Shown here: positions 1 through 7,618 of the stretch, piece by piece
Position numbering within the stretch: position 1 is the first letter of the stretch
Layout of the letters: every line of letters begins with the position of its first letter
Assembly: GCF_003325755.1 (NCBI RefSeq)
Contig: NZ_QORI02000002.1
Coordinates: 124,001 to 188,000, forward strand
Direction: 5' to 3'
Length of the DNA: 64,000 bases
DNA from: Pseudomonas sp. SST3
GTDB taxonomy: Bacteria; Pseudomonadota; Gammaproteobacteria; Pseudomonadales; Pseudomonadaceae
Notes under the pieces: model-generated
The model's database searches: none
What the model was told of the DNA's origin: nothing
What the model saw: the letters and a program-made list of their open reading frames with translations, nothing else
Position numbers and translations under genes: made by a program

Positions 1-813
1 AACCCCGCGAGCGGCCGGTGCGCTGACGCCGGGCGCCTCGCAGGCTGGGAACACGTCGATGTCGATGGTCAGGTAGATGGCATCGCAGCCGGCGATGAAA
101 CGCTCGAGGTCAGTGCCCAGCGCCGCCAGGCTCGCCTCGCTGATTTCGCGATCTTCGCGCACCAGCACCTGCATCTCGGCGGCGCGCTGGAACAACGCCC
201 GGGTGTTGCTCGCACGGCTGACGCCCAGGCAGGCGTAGACGAAGGGCCAATCACGGGCCGCGCACTGCTCGGCGATCTGCGCGAAAGGCGTACCGGAGGA
301 ATGCACCTGGGCCGGGTCGCGCAGGTCGAAGTGCGCATCGAAATTGATGATGCCTATGCGTGGCGCGGCCTTCCGTGGGGCGCCCATCGACGACTTGCCG
401 CCGGCCAGATGTGCGGCGAGCCCTTGCCAGCTGCCGAATGCCACTTCGTGCCCGCCACCGAGGACGATCGGCCGGTGACCGGCATCGAGCAATGCGCAGA
501 CACTCTCGCCCAGACGGGCCTGGGCCGCGTCCAGGTCGCCATCGGCGCAGACCATGTCACCGGCATCATAGGCCGGTCCGCTACGATGCCAGGCCAGGTT
601 GGCCAGCGCCTTGCGCATCGCCAGCGGGCCATTCACCGCGCCGACGCGGCCATGATTACGGCGTACCCCTTCGTCGCTGGCAAAGCCGAGCAAGACCAGG
701 CCCGGCTGGCTTTCTCCGGTGAGCGGATGGATGCGCTGGTGCCAGCGCGGGCTGTCCGCTTCCGGGTCGACGCGACCCTGCCATGACTCCATCGAGTGAC
801 GATCAGCGTGCAT
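1..813 (-). CDS. hutG: Formimidoylglutamase HutG (3' end beyond window)
   Basis: Hydrolyses N-formimidoyl-L-glutamate to glutamate and formamide, a late step of histidine degradation. I translated 271 codons on the minus strand without a stop; the C-terminus lies outside the window. Ureohydrolase (arginase/agmatinase) manganese motifs are present: GGGHE at residues 119-123, DAHFD at 159-163 and DID at 251-253. The chosen ATG at 813 overlaps the end of hutI by 11 nt and has a GAGAG stretch upstream, consistent with translational coupling; an internal ATG at 792 is an alternative. It is transcribed with hutI, so it is probably under the same HutC-like control. Confidence in family and pathway is high because the partner gene is hutI. 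Confidence 0.93.
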   Translation of the reverse strand, partial: MHADRHSMESWQGRVDPEADSPRWHQRIHPLTGESQPGLVLLGFASDEGVRRNHGRVGAVNGPLAMRKALANLAWHRSGPAYDAGDMVCADGDLDAAQARLGESVCALLDAGHRPIVLGGGHEVAFGSWQGLAAHLAGGKSSMGAPRKAAPRIGIINFDAHFDLRDPAQVHSSGTPFAQIAEQCAARDWPFVYACLGVSRASNTRALFQRAAEMQVLVREDREISEASLAALGTDLERFIAGCDAIYLTIDIDVFPACEAPGVSAPAARGV

Positions 814-2044
814 GGCGAACGGGCTCTCTGTCGTGACTGACGACGCCGCCAAACACGCGCTGGCGCAGGCGACCGGGTTGTACCGCATAAGCCAGTTCGG
901 CGGGCGAGCGGATGTCCCACAAGCACAGATCGGCCGGGGCGCCAACGGCGATACGTCCCAGCTCGGGCGCGCCCAAGGCTTGCGCGGCATGCGCGGTCAT
1001 GCCGGCCAGGGCCTCGCGCGGCGTCAGGCGGAACAGCGTGCAGGCCAGGTTCAGGTTCAGGGTGGGGAAGCAGATCGGCGCCGTACCGGGGTTGGCGTCA
1101 CCGGCCACCGCCATCGGCACGCCGTACTGGCGCAGCAGCGCAACAGGCGGCAGCTGGGTTTCGCGCAGGGTGTGATAGGCGCCGGGAAGCAAAGTGGCGA
1201 CCGTGCCGGCGGTGGCCATCGCTTGCACTCCGTCCTCGTCGAGGAACTCGATATGGTCCGCCGACAAGCCCCGATAGCGGGCCGTCAGCGCGCTGGCGCC
1301 CTGGTTGGAGAGCTGTTCGGCATGGGCCTTGACCGGCAGGCCATGGGCCTGGGCGGCGCGGAATACACGCTCGCACTGCGCCGCGCTGAAGCCGATGTGT
1401 TCGCAGAACACGTCCACCGCATCGGCCAGCCCTTCGGCCGCGGCCACCGGGATGATCTCATTGCATACCAGATCGATGTAGCCGTCGCTGTCATCCGCGT
1501 ATTCCGGCGGCAAGGCGTGCGCGGCGAGCAAGGTGGTGATCACCCGCACCGGGAGGTGCTCCCCGAGCTTGCGCGCGACACGCAGCATCTTCAGCTCGTC
1601 GGCGGTGCTCAGACCGTATCCGGACTTGATCTCCACGGTGGTTACGCCGTCGGCTAGCAATGCCTGTAACCGTGGCAGGCTCTGCGCCAGCAGCTGCTCC
1701 TCGCTGGCGGCACGGGTGGCGCGCACCGTGCTAAGGATGCCGCCGCCCGCCTTGGCGATTTCGGCGTAGCTGACACCCTCCAGGCGCTGCTCGAATTCGT
1801 CGGCGCGGTTACCGGCGTACACCAGATGGCTGTGGCAGTCGATCAGCCCCGGCGTCATCACCCCTCCGCAGCCCGCTTCCATCACCCCCTCCGCCCGAGC
1901 TTCGTCGAGCTTCGACATCGGCGCCATGAACACAATGCGACCCGCCTCGACCAGAACCGCCATGGGCTGCGGTAGCGTTTGCACACCGTCAAACACCGTG
2001 ACGTCGCGCCATAGCAAGCTCTTGTTAGGGGTAACGGGCATCAT
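803..2044 (-). CDS. hutI: Imidazolonepropionase HutI
   Basis: Opens the ring of 4-imidazolone-5-propionate to give N-formimidoyl-glutamate in histidine degradation. The 413-residue protein shows the amidohydrolase metal motif DCHSH around residues 69-73, later metal or substrate residues in AAHALPPEY and HAEQLSN, and the C-terminal GDANPGTAP loop typical of HutI. The reading frame is open up to a TTG at 2077, but that codon lies inside a palindromic operator. I chose ATG 2044 because AAAGGTG stands about 6 nt upstream; ATG 2041 follows directly. It is the first gene of the visible hutI-hutG unit. The other hut genes (hutH, hutU, hutC) are not in the window. Confidence 0.95.
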   Translation of the reverse strand: MMPVTPNKSLLWRDVTVFDGVQTLPQPMAVLVEAGRIVFMAPMSKLDEARAEGVMEAGCGGVMTPGLIDCHSHLVYAGNRADEFEQRLEGVSYAEIAKAGGGILSTVRATRAASEEQLLAQSLPRLQALLADGVTTVEIKSGYGLSTADELKMLRVARKLGEHLPVRVITTLLAAHALPPEYADDSDGYIDLVCNEIIPVAAAEGLADAVDVFCEHIGFSAAQCERVFRAAQAHGLPVKAHAEQLSNQGASALTARYRGLSADHIEFLDEDGVQAMATAGTVATLLPGAYHTLRETQLPPVALLRQYGVPMAVAGDANPGTAPICFPTLNLNLACTLFRLTPREALAGMTAHAAQALGAPELGRIAVGAPADLCLWDIRSPAELAYAVQPGRLRQRVFGGVVSHDREPVRHAR

Positions 2045-2065
2045 GGCGATCACCTTTGCATGAGG

Positions 2066-2077
2066 TTGTATATACAA
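2066..2077. promoter_or_regulatory. HutC-like operator, proximal to hutI
   Basis: TTGTATATACAA is a perfect 12-bp palindrome 22 bp upstream of the hutI start. It matches the TGTATATACA-type site known for HutC, the GntR-family repressor of histidine utilisation in Pseudomonas, which releases DNA on binding urocanate. The assignment to HutC is inference from the motif and its position. Confidence 0.75.
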
Positions 2078-2170
2078 TAGGAGTGACGCACTGAGCCGTC
2101 AACCCCTTCACAGCCAGCTTTGTGGTGCGCAAACGCGTACGACGCTCTAAGACCAGTCTAGATTACTTAA

Positions 2171-2182
2171 TTGTATATACAT
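2171..2182. promoter_or_regulatory. HutC-like operator, distal
   Basis: TTGTATATACAT, one mismatch from the perfect palindrome 105 bp away (2066-2077). It is followed by an AT-rich run (ATATATAAG) that could be part of a promoter. Two sites about ten helical turns apart could be bridged by repressor, or this one may have served a divergent hut gene that is not here. Confidence 0.6.
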
Positions 2183-2642
2183 ATATAAGCTATGCTCAGC
2201 CGGCCCCACGGATCGTCCATGCGCGCAGTCCAAGGCGACTGGAAAGTTCTGATCGATGGATGACGCGCTACTGCTCGGAAGGGTGGCAGCAGGCGAGAGT
2301 GCGCACGCCGGTGCTCGGCGCGTGCGGCCCTGGGTGCACAACCAGGCTGGAAATGGCGTGATCAGACATCGTCGCGACGTAGGGGGGAGCGTAACGGCAG
2401 GAGCGGTTCGCGAAGCGATGGGCGGTTGCATCGCAAAGGCAGGCTCATTAGTTGCGCGACAGACCCCTGGCACCGGCGGCATGCGGGTCGCGGCGCTGCG
2501 AAGCTAGAGGCATGAGATGCAGATGATGCAGAAGAGCCAGGCTGCCGCGCACAGCTATATCGCCTGCCGGAATGTGGCGCGTCGACAATTGCGTCCCGGC
2601 GCTGTCGGCCAGAAACCGTTCGATCGTCGCTCGAACGGTCAA
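2183..2642. other. Intergenic region, no supportable gene
   Basis: About 460 bases between the distal hut operator and the terminator of the DUF1329 gene. Open frames here (for example 2256-2507 plus and 2448-2642 minus) encode peptides I cannot relate to any family and have no convincing ribosome binding site. In related genomes other hut genes may lie next to hutI, so this may be residual sequence, but I see no recognisable fragment. Confidence 0.5.
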
Positions 2643-2672
2643 TAGAGCCCCGACTGAAAGGTCAGGGCTCTA
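2643..2672 (-). terminator. Hairpin terminator after the DUF1329 gene
   Basis: Perfect 8-bp outer stem TAGAGCCC (2643-2650) and GGGCTCTA (2665-2672), extended inward by further pairs with one mismatch. It lies 32 bp past the stop of the minus-strand DUF1329 gene. There is no strong T-run, so efficiency is uncertain. Confidence 0.6.
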
Positions 2673-2703
2673 GCAGCGCCCGAAGCCGCCTCAACGCGGT
2701 GAT

Positions 2704-4041
2704 TCAGTTACCACCGCGGCGTAATGCTGCCGGAGAGAAGTCACGAGGCCCCATCTTGGCGTCGAAGTCGTACATCGGCTCGTTGTTGTCCAGGCCGTCG
2801 ACGAAATAATTGCCATCTTGCAGGTGATACAGGGTTTCCAGAGTGCTGCCGAACATCGGCACCTCGTAGTAACTGATCGGGTGGCTTTCCTGCAGGCCGA
2901 TCAGCTCGGCGTCCTCATCGAACAGATCGACCGCCAGTATCTGCCAGCTGTCTTCGTCGATGTAGAACCGGCGCATATGGTAAGGATGGCTGAAACCCTT
3001 TCGCAGCGTCGCCTCGACGATCCATACCCGATGCCGCTCGTAGCGCAGCAGTTCAGGATTCAAGGTCCGCGCGCCGATGATCGAGTCATAGGGGATGCCC
3101 TGCTGGTGAACGGCATAGCTGTTATACGGCACCAGCATTTCCCGCTTGCCAACCAGTTTCCACTCATAGCGATCCGGGGCGCCGTTGAAGGAGTCGACGA
3201 CGTCCGCGGTGGCCAGTCCGCTGGTGTCCGGTTGCAGCGAGTCGTAAGCCAGCGAAGGCAGGCGCCGTACGCGGCGATCGCTCGGGCTGTAGCGCCAGGC
3301 CTTACGGATCGCCAATACCTGATCCATCGGGTCCTGTACCACCAGCGACGTACCGGATAACTTCGCCGGCGCGGTGACACGGTACTTGTAATAGAGCAGC
3401 GTGTTATCCAGCTGCGCCTGGTCCATGCCCTCGCGGTTGTAGACGTAGTAGATGTGCCGATCTCGCTTGATCAAGTTGGCCCTGCCGTTGATGATCACGG
3501 CCTGGTTGTTGATCATGTGGGTCTGCTCACCCTTGTAGTGCAGGATGTGGTTCCAGATCACCTCCATACCGTCCTGCGGCAACGGGAACGGGATGCCAGC
3601 CACCGCACCCTTGATACCGTTGCCATTGGCAATCAGCTCGGCGGAGACAGCGTTGGCACGCGTCTCGTCATAGATGCGCTGCGGTGCCGCGGCGCTGCGA
3701 CGTGTCGGGAACACACGCATATGAAAGTCCGGATAGCGCTCGACCAGTGCCCGCAGCCCTTCAGGCAAAAGCGCGGCATATTCCGCGACATTACTGCTAT
3801 CGACCCGGTAGAGCATTGGATCGGCTGCAAAGGGGTCGGGGTGATGCATCCCGACGGAATAGCTGGCGGGCGGCTGAACCCCACCGGTCCATGCCGGGAT
3901 GCTGCCACTGGCATTAGCCGCGCGTTCGGCACCCAGGGGTGTCAGCTCTTGCCCTATTCGCGCGGCCTGAGCGTCATCCACCTTGGCCTGAGCGTGACTG
4001 GCGCACACCGCCAGTAGCAGAATTCCAAATTTCCTGTACAT
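2704..4041 (-). CDS. DUF1329 exported protein
   Basis: A 445-residue protein of the DUF1329 family, which is common in Pseudomonas and related by fold to outer-membrane lipoprotein-sorting proteins; its role is not known to me. The start at 4041 is supported by AAGGAG 8 nt upstream and gives an N-terminal signal peptide (MYRKFGILLLAVCASHAQA) with cleavage expected near residue 19. The reading frame extends 33 codons further upstream, but that extension destroys the signal peptide. Family-like segments include SIPAWTGG near the mature N-terminus and YNSYAVHQQG in the middle. It is monocistronic, with a hairpin downstream at 2643-2672. The family often accompanies DUF1302 proteins, but none is adjacent here. 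Confidence 0.85.
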   Translation of the reverse strand: MYRKFGILLLAVCASHAQAKVDDAQAARIGQELTPLGAERAANASGSIPAWTGGVQPPASYSVGMHHPDPFAADPMLYRVDSSNVAEYAALLPEGLRALVERYPDFHMRVFPTRRSAAAPQRIYDETRANAVSAELIANGNGIKGAVAGIPFPLPQDGMEVIWNHILHYKGEQTHMINNQAVIINGRANLIKRDRHIYYVYNREGMDQAQLDNTLLYYKYRVTAPAKLSGTSLVVQDPMDQVLAIRKAWRYSPSDRRVRRLPSLAYDSLQPDTSGLATADVVDSFNGAPDRYEWKLVGKREMLVPYNSYAVHQQGIPYDSIIGARTLNPELLRYERHRVWIVEATLRKGFSHPYHMRRFYIDEDSWQILAVDLFDEDAELIGLQESHPISYYEVPMFGSTLETLYHLQDGNYFVDGLDNNEPMYDFDAKMGPRDFSPAALRRGGN

Positions 4042-4186
4042 CTCTTTGCTCCTTGCTGCGCAACCGGCGCGCGGCAGCTGACGGCCTCTGCCAACAGGCA
4101 GGGCGCTAATGAGGCGTTGGGGATCGTGCCGTCCTGGCATGGTGTTCTTCGTCAGATCTTCCTTGGGCCGTTGGTACGGCTCTGAT

Positions 4187-4205
4187 GGGCGTCGCGATAA
4201 CGCCC
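4187..4205. terminator. Hairpin between the DUF1329 gene and trmB
   Basis: GGGCGT (4187-4192) pairs with ACGCCC (4200-4205), followed on the plus strand by TTTTT. It lies just past the trmB stop. The T-run faces the plus strand, so for trmB (minus) it would be a weak terminator. It may block plus-strand read-through. Confidence 0.45.
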
Positions 4206-4214
4206 TTTTTCGTT

Positions 4215-4925
4215 TCAGTCGATGCGTTCGAACTTGAGGTCCCAGACCCCGTGGCCCAAACGCTCACCACGGCGTTCGAACTTGGTGGTCGGGCGCTCTT
4301 GCGGGCGTTCGACGTACTGTCCGTTTGCCGCCTGATTGCGATAGCCAGGCGCGACGCTCATGACGTCGAGCATGTGCTCTGCATAGGCCTCCCAGTCGGT
4401 TGCCATGTGCAGCACGCCGCCAATTTTGAGCTTTTGCCGCACCAGATCGGCGAATGCCGGCTGGACGATGCGACGCTTGTGGTGGCGACTCTTATGCCAG
4501 GGATCGGGGAAAAACAGCAGAACCCGGTCCAGGCTGGCGTCGGCGACGCATTCACGCAGCACTTCAAGCGCATCGCAACTATAAACCCGGACATTGTTCA
4601 GGTTTTGTGACAGAAGCCCGCTTAGTAGCGCCCCCACACCCGGCGAATGCACCTCAACTGCAATGAAATCCTGCTCAGGTGCCGCGGCGGCCATTTCCAG
4701 GGTGGAATGCCCCATGCCGAAGCCGATTTCGAAGGTACGCGGCGCTTGCCGACCGAAGACCTGATCGAAATCACGCAGGCCGTCGGCCAGCTCCAGGCCG
4801 AAGCGCGGCCAACCCTGATCCAAACCACGCTGCTGGCCTTCGGTCATACGACCGGCACGCATCACGAAGCTCTTGACGGTGCGCATGCGCCGTTGGCCTT
4901 CGGCCGGGGGAGAAGTGTCACTCAT
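4215..4925 (-). CDS. trmB: tRNA (guanine-N7-)-methyltransferase TrmB
   Basis: Methylates N7 of G46 in the tRNA variable loop using S-adenosylmethionine. The 236-residue length is usual for the family. Motif [11 protein letters not shown] lies around residues 65-74 and the TrmB signature [14 protein letters not shown] lies around 140-153, with [10 protein letters not shown] in the C-terminal part. It is the third gene of a minus-strand run thiS-thiG-trmB, 68 bp after thiG, the arrangement found in Pseudomonas. The start at 4925 gives the usual N-terminus before [16 protein letters not shown]. Highly conserved, no oddities. Confidence 0.96.
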   Translation of the reverse strand: MSDTSPPAEGQRRMRTVKSFVMRAGRMTEGQQRGLDQGWPRFGLELADGLRDFDQVFGRQAPRTFEIGFGMGHSTLEMAAAAPEQDFIAVEVHSPGVGALLSGLLSQNLNNVRVYSCDALEVLRECVADASLDRVLLFFPDPWHKSRHHKRRIVQPAFADLVRQKLKIGGVLHMATDWEAYAEHMLDVMSVAPGYRNQAANGQYVERPQERPTTKFERRGERLGHGVWDLKFERID

Positions 4926-4993
4926 GAACGAACCTGCAGATAACGTGAACCGACCGCGCGATCGGGCGAGCGCGCGGTTGGAAGCAAGGAAAA

Positions 4994-5788
4994 TTAGCGG
5001 ATCAGGCCTTCCAGAGGAGAAGAGGCACTGGCATAGAGTTTTTTCGGCATGCGCCCGGCGAGATAAGCCAGGCGCCCCGCATCGATCGCGTACTTCATGG
5101 CTTCGGCCATCAATACCGGATTCTGCGCATGAGCGATGGCGCTGTTCATCAGCACCGCCTCACAGCCCAGCTCCATGGCGATCGTGGCGTCGGATGCGGT
5201 GCCTACGCCGGCGTCGACAAGCACGGGCACAGTGGCTTCTTCGAGGATGATGCGCAGGTTGTAAGGATTGCAGATGCCCAGTCCCGTGCCGATCAGGCCA
5301 GCCAGCGGCATTACCGCGATGCAGCCCATCTCGGCGAGCTGGCGGGCAATAATCGGATCGTCGCTGGTATAGACCATCACGTCGAAGCCATCCTTGACCA
5401 GCACTTCGGCGGCCTTGAGGGTTTCGATGACGTTCGGGAACAGGGTCTTCTGGTCAGCCAGCACTTCCAGCTTGACCAGTTTGTGGCCATCGAGCAGCTC
5501 GCGAGCCAGGCGGCAGGTGCGCACCGCTTCTTCGGCGTCGTAGCAGCCGGCAGTGTTCGGCAGAATGGTGTAGCGATCCGGCGAGATGACGTCGAGCAGA
5601 TTGGGCTCGCCCGGGTTCTGACCGATATTGGTACGGCGCACCGCAACGGTCACGATCTCCGCGCCAGAGGCCTCGATGGCCGCGCGGGTCTCCTCAAGAT
5701 CCTTATATTTGCCGGTGCCCACCAGCAGGCGCGATTGATAGGTGCGGCCGGCAAGCGTGAAGGGTTTGTCGTGCGGAACTGGGCTCAT
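4994..5788 (-). CDS. thiG: Thiazole synthase ThiG
   Basis: Builds the thiazole phosphate moiety of thiamine from deoxyxylulose phosphate, dehydroglycine and ThiS thiocarboxylate. The 264-residue protein has the Schiff-base lysine in VKLEVLAD (Lys106), the [13 protein letters not shown] segment (78-90) and the phosphate-binding [14 protein letters not shown] loop near the C-terminus. It lies 84 bp downstream of thiS on the same strand, so the sulfur carrier and the synthase are co-transcribed. I see no TPP riboswitch in front of this cluster. Confidence 0.97.
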   Translation of the reverse strand: MSPVPHDKPFTLAGRTYQSRLLVGTGKYKDLEETRAAIEASGAEIVTVAVRRTNIGQNPGEPNLLDVISPDRYTILPNTAGCYDAEEAVRTCRLARELLDGHKLVKLEVLADQKTLFPNVIETLKAAEVLVKDGFDVMVYTSDDPIIARQLAEMGCIAVMPLAGLIGTGLGICNPYNLRIILEEATVPVLVDAGVGTASDATIAMELGCEAVLMNSAIAHAQNPVLMAEAMKYAIDAGRLAYLAGRMPKKLYASASSPLEGLIR

Positions 5789-5872
5789 GCGACCATCCTG
5801 TTCAGACCTTAATGAAGCGAGAAATACGCCGCTGCACGGGCGGCGTCCGGGAATATCGATGTGGCGAGCTTG

Positions 5873-6073
5873 TCAGCCACCACCAATGGCATGCACGACT
5901 TCGACCTGATCGCCTTCGACCAGTACCGTCGCGCCATGCTGGCTGCGCGGCACGATATCGCGATTGAGTTCGACCGCCAGCCGGCGCCCAGTCAGTTCCA
6001 GGCGTTGCAGCAGGTCGGCTACCGATTGACCATCAGGGAGTTCGTAGCGCTCGCCGTTCAACTGAATGTGCAT
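5873..6073 (-). CDS. thiS: Sulfur carrier protein ThiS
   Basis: A 66-residue ubiquitin-like carrier whose C-terminal Gly-Gly is adenylated and thiocarboxylated to donate sulfur to ThiG. It ends HAIGGG, giving the required terminal diglycine, and has LNGERYELPDGQSVADLL at the N-terminus as in ThiS. I chose ATG 6073 rather than 6088 because MHIQLNGE is the family start. It is the first gene of thiS-thiG-trmB. Confidence 0.95.
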   Translation of the reverse strand: MHIQLNGERYELPDGQSVADLLQRLELTGRRLAVELNRDIVPRSQHGATVLVEGDQVEVVHAIGGG

Positions 6074-6177
6074 AGTGATCGCCACCATTGCCGAGGGGCC
6101 CGCATTCTAGCCCGATCGACCCGGAGCACCAAGGCGGTGAGCGCCACCATTCATTTTCACGGGCCACTACGTTCCTT

Positions 6178-6552
6178 TTACGCGCGAAGGTACCAGGCCG
6201 CCAGCATCAGGCAGATCCATCCCGCCAGGAACGCAGTGCCGCCGATCGGCGTGATGATGCCCAGCTTGCTCAAACCCGTCAGAGCCAGCAGATAGAGACT
6301 GCCTGAAAACAGCAGTACGCCCAGAGTGAACAGACCACCCGCGGCGGCCAGCAGGCGGCTCGGAGCATGCAAGGCGAGCAGCGCCACTCCGAACAGCGCC
6401 AGCGCATGGATCAGCTGATACTGCACGCCTGTCTGAAACACCGCGAGGTAATCGGCGCCGAGGCGGTTTTTCAAACCATGCGCGGCGAACGCACCCAGCG
6501 CCACGCCGGTCAGCCCGAAGAACGCGGCCAGCAGAAGAAAGAGACGAATCAT
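6178..6552 (-). CDS. DUF423 small membrane protein (YgdD-like)
   Basis: A 124-residue inner-membrane protein with four predicted hydrophobic helices. The family signature GALGAFAAHGL appears as GVALGAFAAHGLKNRL near residues 16-31, and GGTAFLAGW lies near the C-terminus. DUF423 proteins are widespread and of unknown function. It lies 105 bp upstream of thiS on the same strand and back-to-back with mtgA (71 bp gap), so the mtgA promoter region is shared. In other Pseudomonas a gene of this family also sits between thiS and mtgA. Confidence 0.88.
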   Translation of the reverse strand: MIRLFLLLAAFFGLTGVALGAFAAHGLKNRLGADYLAVFQTGVQYQLIHALALFGVALLALHAPSRLLAAAGGLFTLGVLLFSGSLYLLALTGLSKLGIITPIGGTAFLAGWICLMLAAWYLRA

Positions 6553-6622
6553 TCGGGCGCTTCCAGTCAGGTTCGGATGTCACCGCTATAATGCCCGTTC
6601 CCTCTGGTCGCGACCACGCCCC

Positions 6623-7306
6623 ATGCTCCGAGCCCTGCTGCGCCGCCTTACTAAACTGCTGCTTTGGCTGACCGCGTTGTCCGTGCTGCTGGTATTGGTG
6701 CTGCGCTGGATTCCGCCACCCTTCACGGCGCTCATGGTCGAACGCAAGATCGAATCTTGGACTGGCAGCAGCCAAAGCATCGACCTGCAACGCAGCTGGC
6801 GACCTTGGAAAGAGCTGCCGGACAACCTGAAGATGGCCGTGATCGCCGCCGAAGACCAGAAGTTCGCCGATCATTGGGGCTTCGACATTGCTGCCATCCG
6901 CGCGGCGTTCGCACATAATGAACGCGGCGGCTCGCTGCGAGGCGCTAGCACGCTCAGCCAGCAGGTGGCAAAGAACCTGTTCCTCTGGTCCGGGCGCAGC
7001 TGGATTCGCAAAGGACTCGAAGTCTGGTTCACCGGCTTGATCGAACTTCTCTGGCCGAAGCAGCGCATCCTCGAGGTCTATCTGAACAGTGTCGAATGGG
7101 ACAGCGGCGTGTTCGGCGCAGAGGCGGCTGCGCAGCACCATTTCGGCGTTGGCGCCCCGTATCTCTCGGCGGCGCAAGCCAGCCAGCTGGCAGCCGTACT
7201 GCCCAACCCGCGCGAGTGGAGCGCGGGTCTCCGGGCCCGCATGTCCGCCAACGCGCCAGCTGGATCCGGCAGCAAATACGCCAGCTGGGCGGAAGCCATT
7301 ATCTAG
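6623..7306 (+). CDS. mtgA: Monofunctional peptidoglycan glycosyltransferase MtgA (C-terminal frameshift)
   Basis: Polymerises lipid II glycan strands at the inner membrane. There is a single N-terminal membrane anchor at about residues 10-27. GT51 motifs are present: EDQKFADHWGFD (catalytic Glu, about residues 76-87), GASTLSQQVAKNLFLW, RKGLEVW and ILEVYLNSVEWDSGVFGAEAAAQHHFG. The frame runs 227 codons, but the last part (after PREWSAG) looks wrong. One frame over, from about 7226 to a TAA at 7330-7332, the sequence reads PGPHVRQRASWIRQQIRQLG and continues with the family C-terminus. Adding one base in the G-run at 7225-7227 gives a normal 236-residue protein. The catalytic core is intact either way. 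Confidence 0.9.
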   Translation: MLRALLRRLTKLLLWLTALSVLLVLVLRWIPPPFTALMVERKIESWTGSSQSIDLQRSWRPWKELPDNLKMAVIAAEDQKFADHWGFDIAAIRAAFAHNERGGSLRGASTLSQQVAKNLFLWSGRSWIRKGLEVWFTGLIELLWPKQRILEVYLNSVEWDSGVFGAEAAAQHHFGVGAPYLSAAQASQLAAVLPNPREWSAGLRARMSANAPAGSGSKYASWAEAII

Positions 7307-7332
7307 ATCGGCTCCGAGCCGAAACGCGTTAA

Positions 7333-7618
7333 CGGACTCGCCAGCACGCAGCGAGGGTCACCCGGCCGAGCCCAACGCACCGAACTAGCCCGATCGACGC
7401 GATGCCAGCTCAGGCTTCGACACAGACGATCGCCCGCTGCGGACGATAACCAGATGGCCGGCGCTGCCTGAGCAAGCGTTATGGCAGTACGCTATCGCAA
7501 CGCGTAAGCTGCATTTAACACATTGCCAAATGCAAACCACGCCCGCATGCAGAAGGTCATCGAGGCAGAGGCAATCACCTTCTCACCGATTCGCCACGGA
7601 ACGCACGGCAGCGATAGC
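7333..7618. other. Intergenic region upstream of the hybrid kinase
   Basis: Roughly 290 bases between the natural end of mtgA and the chosen kinase start. I see no gene, hairpin with a T-run or recognised operator. The kinase frame is open from a TTG at 7523, so part of this stretch may be coding if the upstream start is used. Confidence 0.4.

Noticed and set aside
2256..2507. 83-codon plus-strand frame after the distal hut operator as a divergent hut gene
   Set aside because: No resemblance to HutC, HutF, HutD or other hut proteins, and no ribosome binding site.
6167..7177. 336-codon minus-strand frame spanning DUF423 and mtgA
   Set aside because: Antisense to mtgA and out of frame with DUF423; no motif.
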